From Bacillota bacterium (GTDB taxonomy: Bacteria; Bacillota; Clostridia; Oscillospirales; Ruminococcaceae), in the NCBI GenBank assembly GCA_023394255.1, contig JAEXAZ010000056.1, positions 1 to 11,832 of the forward strand: a DNA stretch of 11,832 bases, read 5' to 3'. The notes under the pieces are model-generated. The model saw only the letters and a program-made list of their open reading frames with translations. It was not told the origin of the DNA and did not search any database. Shown here piece by piece: positions 6,835 to 11,832 of the stretch (within the stretch, counting starts at the first letter, position 1; each line of letters begins with the position of its first letter). Made by a program: the position numbers and the translations under genes.

Positions 6835-6965
6835 TGCAAAGCCCTCCTAACAGCTCCTGTGGCGAATCGCTTGACTTATTCAGTTTTGACTCCGGGACAG
6901 GAGCGTATGCAGTTTTCTGCCGGATTCCATCCGCGTATATCAAATTTCATCCGAATGACAGGATT

Positions 6966-6994
6966 ATTTTACAGAAAAAACTTCCGTACTTCAA
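6966..6994 (-). promoter_or_regulatory. probable promoter of the P-type ATPase gene
   Basis: Minus strand: TTGAAG at 6994-6989, a 17-base spacer, TAAAAT at 6971-6966. Each hexamer is close to consensus. It would give a leader of about 125 bases before the TTG at 6834. Otherwise the 176-base gap at 6835-7010 shows only the weak hairpin at 6981-7008 and no reading frame of note. Confidence 0.5.
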
Positions 6995-7008
6995 GATACC
7001 TTCGGAAA
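6981..7008 (-). terminator. weak candidate terminator of the amidase gene
   Basis: CTTCCG at 6981-6986 and CGGAAA at 7003-7008 pair as a 6-bp stem (one G-U) around a 16-base loop; on the minus strand six T follow at once (6980-6975). It lies just after the amidase stop. The stem is short, so termination is uncertain. The -35 element of the ATPase promoter would lie in its loop. Confidence 0.35.
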
Positions 7009-7010
7009 AT

Positions 7011-7490
7011 TTACCAGCGCCGGACGCCTTCAATATGCAGATATCTGGCCTGGGCAAATGTATAGCTGGAGAGCGGACGCAGATGCGCGTCATAGGTGTG
7101 GGTGGAGATTACAATCGGGTCCGACCCCGTAACAAGGAGCGAGTGGTACCACTTGCCGTCCTCGTTTCCAAGCTGGATGACATCCCCCAGCTGGATGCTG
7201 TCGGCATTTACTACGCTGGCAAACGGGCCGACCGACCGGTTTTGCGTCAGAAACCGATACAAAAACGGAACCCCGCTCCATGCGGCGGATCTGTCACGCG
7301 AGTTATTAAAGTACCAGCCGGTATCTTTTTGATAGTTCATAATGCCGCTTCCGGCGTAGATGCACTGGGAAATAAAATTTGTGCAGTCTCCGCCCATGCC
7401 GTCGAATGAAAAAAATCTCGGGTTGCGGTCAAACGCCCAGCGTTCCGCGTATTGGACAGCGCTGTCACGGCGGTAAGGGACAATCGTCAT
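7011..7490 (-). CDS. putative amidase-domain protein (Amidase_6 type), 159 aa
   Basis: Small papain-like-fold hydrolase candidate. The pattern YRRDSAVQYAERWA near the N-terminus, the FSFDGMGGDCTNFISQCIYAG block (28-47) with probable nucleophile Cys36, the LGDVIQL turn (101-107) and the YHSLLVTG segment with probable catalytic His116 match the domain often called Amidase_6 in Clostridia and Bacilli. Relatives are often fused to cell-wall-binding or signal regions; this one is only the domain, with no signal peptide or membrane segment, so its substrate and location are unknown. The length covers the whole domain, and the active-site residues appear intact. The ATG at 7490 follows AAGGAGG with a 7-base spacing. 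It is a single gene, divergent from the cobalamin operon, with no evident functional link to it. Confidence 0.85.
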   Translation of the reverse strand: MTIVPYRRDSAVQYAERWAFDRNPRFFSFDGMGGDCTNFISQCIYAGSGIMNYQKDTGWYFNNSRDRSAAWSGVPFLYRFLTQNRSVGPFASVVNADSIQLGDVIQLGNEDGKWYHSLLVTGSDPIVISTHTYDAHLRPLSSYTFAQARYLHIEGVRRW

Positions 7491-7520
7491 TTTGCTTCCT
7501 CCTTCGAATCGTATTACTGC

Positions 7521-7549
7521 ATCCTACGCAGTTTGCTTGACTTTTGCAA
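7521..7549 (-). promoter_or_regulatory. tentative promoter of the amidase gene
   Basis: Minus strand: TTGCAA at 7549-7544, a 17-base spacer, TAGGAT at 7526-7521. Both hexamers match consensus at four of six positions. It lies just ahead of the ribosome site and overlaps the -35 region of the divergent cobalamin promoter, so the two could exclude each other. Confidence 0.35.
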
Positions 7550-7565
7550 ATGATTCGATTAAAAT
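7537..7565 (+). promoter_or_regulatory. sigma-A promoter of the cobalamin operon
   Basis: TTGACT at 7537-7542, a 17-base spacer and TAAAAT at 7560-7565, each five of six to consensus. Transcription would start near 7572, about 25 bases before the riboswitch. The first start codon of the operon is more than 330 bases downstream, consistent with a long regulatory leader. Confidence 0.75.
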
Positions 7566-7594
7566 TTAAATAGTACTGATTGCAAAAGACGAGT

Positions 7595-7758
7595 ATCAAG
7601 GATTGTTTATAACCGTACGTGAAGTGGGGAAGCGGGTGAAAATCCCGCGCAGGGACGCTGCTGTGAGTGTGGAGTGAAGGCTTGTGATGCCACTGGGATG
7701 TTCTCGGGAAGGCTAGCCCGAGCAGAGAAGCATAAGCCAGAATACCCGTCCGTATGAT
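7595..7758 (+). ncRNA. cobalamin riboswitch (adenosylcobalamin-type aptamer)
   Basis: The conserved aptamer blocks occur in order: GGGGAAGCGGGTGAAAAT with a GCGGG/CCCGC stem (7632-7636 with 7644-7648); GACGCTGCTGTGAG; GCCACTGGG (7689-7697); a hairpin CTCGGG/CCCGAG (7703-7708 with 7717-7722) enclosing GGGAAGGC; and a B12 box AGCCAGAATACCCGTC at 7735-7750. Outer ends pair weakly (ATCA 7595-7598 with TGAT 7755-7758). The B12 box departs from the common AGCCAGGAGACC form, and the usual CTACTGT reads CTGCTGT. Binding of cobalamin should favour the downstream terminator and lower expression of cbiD-cbiL-cbiF-cbiG-cbiH. Family recognition is by motif, boundaries are approximate. Confidence 0.93.
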
Positions 7759-7799
7759 GCAAACGAGGCTCTGCGTTTCCCCGGAGCGTTGATTTTTCA

Positions 7800-7830
7800 G
7801 GCGTACAGCCGTTTTTTTGCGCTGCATGCC
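7800..7830 (+). other. hairpin in the cobalamin leader, possible expression-platform element
   Basis: GGCGTACAGC (7800-7809) and GCTGCATGCC (7821-7830) pair at nine of ten positions around an 11-base loop containing seven T. No T-run follows, so it is not itself a terminator. It lies between aptamer and terminator and may be part of the switching structure; this is inference. Confidence 0.35.
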
Positions 7831-7847
7831 GTCAGGTGAGAAATTTC

Positions 7848-7876
7848 AGCCATTCGGGAATGGATTCCGAATGGCT
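7848..7876 (+). terminator. riboswitch-controlled intrinsic terminator before cbiD
   Basis: AGCCATTCGG (7848-7857) and CCGAATGGCT (7867-7876) form a perfect 10-bp stem with a 9-base loop, followed by TTTCTGTT (the last stem base also being T). It ends about 30 bases before the cbiD start and is the best candidate for the off-state of the cobalamin riboswitch. A weaker hairpin near 7762-7790 followed by five T (7793-7797) could be an alternative. Confidence 0.65.
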
Positions 7877-7907
7877 TTTCTGTTGCGCGGAAGGGATGTG
7901 AGGCGCT

Positions 7908-9059
7908 TTGCCGGACAGATTTGTGGTAAACGGAGGAAAAAAACTGCGCTGCGGTCATACCACCGGCTCGTGCGCCGCCGCCGCCGCAAAAGCCGCGGCG
8001 CTGATGCTTGCGACAGGCGCGGCGGTGGACCATGTTTCTATCCGTACGCCCAAAGGCGTTTGTCTGCGGCTCGAAGTCGAGGATGCGCATATATACGCTG
8101 GCAGTGCGGGCTGTGCTGTCCGGAAAGACGGCGGGGATGACATTGACGCAACGGACGGCGCGCTGATTTACGCGCAGGTTTCGCTGAACGGCAGCGGAGA
8201 AATTTCGGTGGACGGCGGAGAGGGAGTTGGCCGCGTCACGCGCGCGGGCCTTGACCAGCCTGTCGGCGCCGCCGCGATCAACCGCGTTCCAAGGCAGATG
8301 ATCGTGCAAAGCGTCCGGGAAGTGCTCGCCGGGGCGTTCGGGCAGGACACCCGCCGGGGCGCGGATGTGACGGTATCTGTGCCGCGCGGGAAAGAAATCG
8401 CGTGGCAGACGTATAATCCCCGCCTTGGCATCGAGGGCGGAATCTCGATTCTCGGGACGACCGGCATCGTGGAGCCGATGAGCGAAGCGGCTCTGCTTGA
8501 TACGATCCGCACAGAGCTGAACATGCTGCGGGCGGCATCGGACGCGCCGGTCCTTGTTACGCCGGGCAACTATGGGGAAGAATTTGCGAAGAAGGCGCTT
8601 GGCCTGAATCTGTCCCGCTCGGTGCTGTGCAGCAACTTTCTCGGCGATACGCTGGACTATGCGGCCTATCTCGGCTTTCAGGGCGTGCTGCTGGTTGGCC
8701 ATATCGGAAAACTGGTCAAGCTGGCGGGCGGCATCTTTCAAACCCATTCCCGCGTTGCGGACGCAAGGATGGAGATTCTCGCGGCGCACGCGGCGGTGGC
8801 CGGCGCTTCTCAAGAACTGGTGCGGGAGCTGATGGACGCGCCAACAACCGACCGCGCGCTGGAACTCTTAAAACAGCAGGGCCTGGCCGAACCTGTGGTC
8901 GGCACATTGCTTCTTAAAATGGAAGAACATCTGCAACACCGGGCGGGGCGGATGCGGGCGGGAGTGATCCTGTTTTCCAGTCAATCCGGCATGCTGGGGC
9001 AGACGTCTGAGGCGCCGGAACTGCTAAAACAATTTAAAAAGCCGGAGGAACGTGCATGA
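7908..9059 (+). CDS. cbiD: cobalt-precorrin-5B C1-methyltransferase CbiD, 383 aa
   Basis: Cytoplasmic S-adenosylmethionine-dependent enzyme that methylates C1 of cobalt-precorrin-5B in the anaerobic cobalamin pathway. The N-terminal GHTTGSCAAAAAKAA (16-30) is the family hallmark. Later blocks GTTGIVEPMSEAAL, TPGNYGEEFAKKALGL and VGHIGKLVKLAGGIFQTHSR are also diagnostic. Length is normal (about 360-385). The start is uncertain: TTG at 7908 is the first in-frame start after a stop at 7899-7901 and gives the usual VVNGGKKLR lead-in; its ribosome site is GAGG only 4 bases away or GGAAGGG further up. GTG at 7923 is an alternative. A GGAGG at 7932-7936 lies inside the proposed coding region with no ordinary start codon after it. 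First gene of the riboswitch-led operon; overlaps cbiL by four bases (ATGA). Confidence 0.95.
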   Translation: MPDRFVVNGGKKLRCGHTTGSCAAAAAKAAALMLATGAAVDHVSIRTPKGVCLRLEVEDAHIYAGSAGCAVRKDGGDDIDATDGALIYAQVSLNGSGEISVDGGEGVGRVTRAGLDQPVGAAAINRVPRQMIVQSVREVLAGAFGQDTRRGADVTVSVPRGKEIAWQTYNPRLGIEGGISILGTTGIVEPMSEAALLDTIRTELNMLRAASDAPVLVTPGNYGEEFAKKALGLNLSRSVLCSNFLGDTLDYAAYLGFQGVLLVGHIGKLVKLAGGIFQTHSRVADARMEILAAHAAVAGASQELVRELMDAPTTDRALELLKQQGLAEPVVGTLLLKMEEHLQHRAGRMRAGVILFSSQSGMLGQTSEAPELLKQFKKPEERA

Positions 9060-9760
9060 GTGGTATTTTATATGGCGTGAGCGTAGGGCCGGGAGACCCG
9101 GAGCTGATGACGTTGCAGGCGGCCAGAATCCTCAAAACCTGCGATGTGCTTGCAATCCCGCGTTCTTCCGATGACAACGACAGGGTGGCTTATGAAATTG
9201 CCAGGCGTGCCGTACCGGAAATTTCCGGCTGTGAAAGGATTGAACTCGACATGCCGATGACGCGCGATCCGGAGAAACTGCGCCGCACACGATTGGCCGC
9301 CGTGGAACGTCTGACAGGGCTGCTTTCAGCCGGGAAGAAGGTTGCTTTCCTGACATTGGGAGACAGTTCGATCTATTCGACGTATAGCTATCTGCATAAC
9401 GCCGTAAAGGAAAAAGGCTTTACTGCAAAGATGCTGCCGGGCGTCCCCTCCTTCTGTGCGGCGGCGGCCTGCCTTGGCGAAGGGCTGACCCGGCCCCACC
9501 TGCCGCTGCATATCCTGCCCGCCTCCTATCGCGGGCTGGAAGAGGGGCTGGACTGCTCCGGTACAAAAGTCCTGATGAAAGCCGGGAAATCTCTGCCCGC
9601 GGTAATAGAGCAGCTGCGTAAGCGCGGTCTGCTTTCGCATACGAAAATGGTGCAGCGGTGCGGGATGGAAGGCGAACAGGCATTCCAGTCGCTGGACGAC
9701 GCGGATTTTTCTTCCGACTATTTTTCGATTGTGATTGTAAAAGACGGGGAGGCGCGCTGA
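9056..9760 (+). CDS. cbiL: precorrin-2 / cobalt-factor II C20-methyltransferase CbiL, 234 aa
   Basis: Tetrapyrrole methylase-fold enzyme that adds a methyl group to C20 of (cobalt-)precorrin-2, the first committed corrin methylation. Diagnostic motifs: GVSVGPGDPELMTL (7-20), LGDSSIYSTYSYL (101-113), the PGVPSF block (128-133), KVLMKAG (171-177) and RCGMEGEQ (201-208). GDSSIYSTY and the overall length separate CbiL from CbiF and CbiH. The ATG at 9056 overlaps the cbiD stop as ATGA and follows a GGAGG about 8 bases upstream. The stop overlaps the cbiF start by one base. With cbi rather than cob companions the substrate is presumably the cobalt-containing form, an inference from context. Confidence 0.94.
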   Translation: MSGILYGVSVGPGDPELMTLQAARILKTCDVLAIPRSSDDNDRVAYEIARRAVPEISGCERIELDMPMTRDPEKLRRTRLAAVERLTGLLSAGKKVAFLTLGDSSIYSTYSYLHNAVKEKGFTAKMLPGVPSFCAAAACLGEGLTRPHLPLHILPASYRGLEEGLDCSGTKVLMKAGKSLPAVIEQLRKRGLLSHTKMVQRCGMEGEQAFQSLDDADFSSDYFSIVIVKDGEAR

Positions 9761-10515
9761 TGGTACATTTTGTAGGGGCGGGCTGCGGCGCGCCCGATTT
9801 GATCACTGTGCGGGGGCAGCGGCTCCTGCGGGAAGCCGACGTCATCATTTACGCGGGCTCGCTGGTAAACCCCGCATTGCTGGAAAATTCAAAACCCGGC
9901 TGTGAAATTTATAACAGCGCGCAGATGACGCTGGAACAGGTCATAGACACCGTCAAACAGGCGGAAGCCAACCGCAAAACAACCGTCCGCCTGCATACGG
10001 GCGACCCTTCCATTTATGGAGCCATCCGGGAACAGATGGACCTGCTGGATGAACTGGAAGTCAGCTGGGACGTCACCCCCGGCGTCAGCTCCTTCTGTGG
10101 AGCGGCTGCCGCGCTGGGCGCGGAATATACGCTTCCGGACGTTTCCCAGACCGTGATCATCACGCGCATGGAGGGCAGGACGCCGGTGCCTGAAAAAGAA
10201 AAAATCAGAAGCCTGTCGGCGCATCGCGCCTCGATGGCGGTCTTTTTAAGCGCGGGCATGACGGAGCAGCTCAGCGCACAGCTGATCGAGGGCGGATACA
10301 GCCCGGAAACCCCGGCCGCCATCGTCTACAAGGCGTCCTGGCCGGATGAAAAGCGGATTCTCTGCACAGTTGCTGAGATTCCGCAAAAAGCGAAAGAACA
10401 CGGAATTTCCAAAACGGCGCTGATTCTGGTGGGGGAGTTTTTGGGCGGGGACTACGGGCGTTCCAAGCTGTATGACCCCGCGTTTTCCACCGGATTCCGG
10501 GAGGCGGAACGATGA
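9760..10515 (+). CDS. cbiF: cobalt-precorrin-4 C11-methyltransferase CbiF, 251 aa
   Basis: S-adenosylmethionine-dependent methylase of C11 in the anaerobic route. Motifs: VHFVGAGCGAPDLITVRG (2-19), YAGSLV (31-36), HTGDPSIYGA (79-88), PGVSSF (107-112), the TRMEGRTPVPE stretch (135-145) that marks CbiF/CobM, and YKASWPDE (190-197). The frame is open upstream to 9658, but that extension is only antiparallel reading through the end of cbiL. The true start is the ATG at 9760 in TGATG, with GGGGAGG about 7 bases before, giving the family's standard 250-residue length. It ends by overlapping cbiG (ATGA). Confidence 0.95.
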   Translation: MVHFVGAGCGAPDLITVRGQRLLREADVIIYAGSLVNPALLENSKPGCEIYNSAQMTLEQVIDTVKQAEANRKTTVRLHTGDPSIYGAIREQMDLLDELEVSWDVTPGVSSFCGAAAALGAEYTLPDVSQTVIITRMEGRTPVPEKEKIRSLSAHRASMAVFLSAGMTEQLSAQLIEGGYSPETPAAIVYKASWPDEKRILCTVAEIPQKAKEHGISKTALILVGEFLGGDYGRSKLYDPAFSTGFREAER

Positions 10516-11555
10516 CGGTATCACTGATTGCGTTTTCCAAAAACGGTGCGGCTGTTATGAATGCCATAGCATGCTGCCTGTCTGACCGCGGGGAAACGGT
10601 ATTGGACACTTATCTTCTGCATGAAAAATCAGCCGCGCAGCCATCCCTTCGGGAATGGACGGGACATGCGTTTGGCGGGGACGCCGTCATTTTTGTCGGA
10701 GCCTGCGGGATTGCGGTGAGGGCAATCGCACCGTTCATCAGGGACAAGCTGGAAGACCCCGCGGTGATCTGTGTGGATGAGCGGGGGCAATTTGTGATTC
10801 CGCTCCTGTCCGGCCATGTCGGCGGGGCGAACGCTCTGGCGGCCACGATTGCAAAAGCGGTCGGGGCAACGCCGGTTATTACGACCGCCACCGATGTGCA
10901 GGGCAGGTTCGCGGTCGACGTATGGGCGAAGGATTACGGGCTTCATTTATATGAACGGCAATATGCCAAGGAACTTTCCGCCGCGCTTCTGGATGGAAGA
11001 ACGGTGGGGGTCTTCAGCGATTTCCTGATCGACGGGAGTCTGCCGGACGGGATGGCCGCCGCGGATTCCGGGAACCTCGGGCTTTGCGTCTCCTGGGATA
11101 CGCAGGTGCAGCCGTTTTTCCATACGCTGCACGCGGTTCCCAGAACGGTAACGCTGGGAGTGGGCTGCCGCAGAAATGTTCCGGCAGAAGCATTTGAACA
11201 CACGGTTCTCGACTGCCTGCGGCAGAACCATATCGCGATAGAGGCGGTGGCGTCGCTGGCAACGATTGACCTCAAATCAAATGAGCCGTGTATCCGCGCC
11301 TTTTGTGAAAAATACCGGCTGCCGCTTGTAACGGCTTCCGCGGAAACGCTGGCGGCTGTCGAAGGGGAGTTTACCGCTTCCGCGTTTGTGGGGAAAGTAA
11401 CGGGCGTGGATAACGTCTGCGAGCGCGCTGCGGTGCTTGCGGGCGGAGGCCCGCTCCTGTTCCGGAAGCAGAGCAGGGATGCCGTGACCGTGGCGGCTTC
11501 GTCGCCCGATCGGAGGGTTTGTTTTACAGGAAAGCCGGAAGGGGTCTATCCATGA
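10512..11555 (+). CDS. cbiG: cobalt-precorrin-5A hydrolase CbiG, 347 aa
   Basis: Opens the delta-lactone of cobalt-precorrin-5A and releases the two-carbon fragment as acetaldehyde, the ring-contraction step special to the oxygen-independent pathway. The N-terminal domain shows GACGIAVRAIAPFI (63-76), CVDERGQFVIPLLSGHVGGAN (87-107) and VITTATD (122-128). A variable middle follows (about 135-210). The C-terminal CbiG domain shows TLGVGCRRNVP (214-224), SLATIDLKSNEP (248-259) and VTGVDNVCERAA (296-307). All three expected segments are present at normal length. The ATG at 10512 overlaps the cbiF stop as ATGA after a GGGAGG. Its presence is the strongest sign that this is the anaerobic rather than the CobG-dependent aerobic route. 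Confidence 0.95.
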   Translation: MTVSLIAFSKNGAAVMNAIACCLSDRGETVLDTYLLHEKSAAQPSLREWTGHAFGGDAVIFVGACGIAVRAIAPFIRDKLEDPAVICVDERGQFVIPLLSGHVGGANALAATIAKAVGATPVITTATDVQGRFAVDVWAKDYGLHLYERQYAKELSAALLDGRTVGVFSDFLIDGSLPDGMAAADSGNLGLCVSWDTQVQPFFHTLHAVPRTVTLGVGCRRNVPAEAFEHTVLDCLRQNHIAIEAVASLATIDLKSNEPCIRAFCEKYRLPLVTASAETLAAVEGEFTASAFVGKVTGVDNVCERAAVLAGGGPLLFRKQSRDAVTVAASSPDRRVCFTGKPEGVYP

Positions 11556-11832
11556 AAAAAATCTATGTTGTAGGACTTGGGCCGGGCAGTCCGGAAGAAA
11601 TGACCCGGCACGCGGCGGCTGCGCTGGACGAAAGCGAGGTGATTGCGGGCTATGATGTGTATATTGATCTGATCCGGACACACTTCCCGGGGAAGACGTT
11701 CCTTTCCACGCCGATGCGGCGGGAAGCCGAACGGTGCCGCCTTGCGCTGGAACACGCGGCGGCGGGCGAGACCGTGTCGATGGTATGCAGCGGCGACGCG
11801 GGGGTCTATGGGATGGCGGGCCTGATCTATGA
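11552..11832 (+). CDS. cbiH: cobalt-factor III / precorrin-3B C17-methyltransferase CbiH, N-terminal 93 aa (runs off the window)
   Basis: Partial gene beginning at ATG 11552, which overlaps the cbiG stop as ATGA and follows GGAAGGGG. The visible product starts MKKIYVVGLGPGSPEEMT, continues with VIAGYDVYIDLI (about 34-45) and CSGDAGVYGMAGLIY (79-93). GLGPGS plus GYDVYIDLI plus GDAGVYGMA is the CbiH/CobJ pattern within the tetrapyrrole methylases. The enzyme methylates C17 and drives ring contraction. The fold normally needs about 240 residues, so about 60 percent lies beyond the window. A C-terminal fusion, as some CbiH proteins have, cannot be excluded. Confidence 0.9.
   Translation, partial: MKKIYVVGLGPGSPEEMTRHAAAALDESEVIAGYDVYIDLIRTHFPGKTFLSTPMRREAERCRLALEHAAAGETVSMVCSGDAGVYGMAGLIY

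Noticed and set aside
7851..7876. CATTC/GAATG repeats around the cbiD leader terminator as a short tandem or CRISPR-like repeat
   Set aside because: They are explained by the two arms and loop of one hairpin; there is no further copy in the window.
7797..8813. Long minus-strand frame of 338 codons
   Set aside because: It lies opposite cbiD and the riboswitch terminator, is rich in Arg/His/Ala as expected from antisense of GC-rich coding DNA, and shows no family motif or ribosome site.
9658..9759. 34-residue N-terminal extension of CbiF
   Set aside because: It overlaps the end of cbiL in another frame, is Arg/Phe-rich, and the ATG at 9760 has a good ribosome site and the normal family N-terminus.
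1..11832. Transposons, integrases, phage genes, CRISPR arrays, tRNA or rRNA genes, toxin-antitoxin or defence genes
   Set aside because: None of the reading frames or non-coding stretches shows motifs or repeat structures of these classes.

Overview
The window looks like chromosomal DNA from a moderately GC-rich anaerobic Firmicute of class Clostridia, probably close to Oscillospirales; this placement is by protein flavour and has not been tested by search. Signs are AGGAGG-type ribosome sites before nearly every gene, consensus sigma-A promoters with 17-base spacers, frequent TTG starts, a YtrA-type GntR/ABC operon, an Amidase_6 protein, and an oxygen-independent (cbi) cobalamin pathway. I see no mobile elements, CRISPR arrays, tRNA or rRNA.

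Layout. Left part, minus strand (51-1957): two overlapping genes of unknown function, a 192-residue protein with an acidic His/Cys-rich tail and a 449-residue helical protein. They are led by a consensus promoter at 2126-2154. The 243-base gap at 1958-2200 is unusually dense: a plus-strand promoter facing the minus-strand one, a strong hairpin, and a possible 90-nt plus-strand RNA. Next (2201-4061, minus) comes a GntR regulator, ABC ATPase and ABC permease operon, whose promoter is covered by three copies of an 8-base half-site, the likely autoregulatory operator. Then (4204-6834, minus) a P2-type, probably Ca2+-exporting, ATPase ends in a strong intrinsic terminator. A small cytoplasmic amidase-like protein (7011-7490, minus) follows.

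Right part, plus strand: divergent from the amidase gene, a consensus promoter (7537-7565) drives a cobalamin riboswitch leader (about 7595-7880) with a terminator hairpin, then the translationally coupled genes cbiD-cbiL-cbiF-cbiG-cbiH. The last gene runs off the window. These encode five consecutive-type enzymes of corrin ring methylation and contraction: CbiL (C20), CbiH (C17), CbiF (C11), CbiG (lactone opening) and CbiD (C1). Vitamin B12 should switch the operon off through the riboswitch. cbiE, cbiT, cbiC, cbiJ and cbiA are not in view.

Nothing here is a clearly new multi-gene system. The best leads are the unknown 192/449-residue pair, the possible small RNA with interlocked promoter and terminator, and the three-half-site GntR operator.
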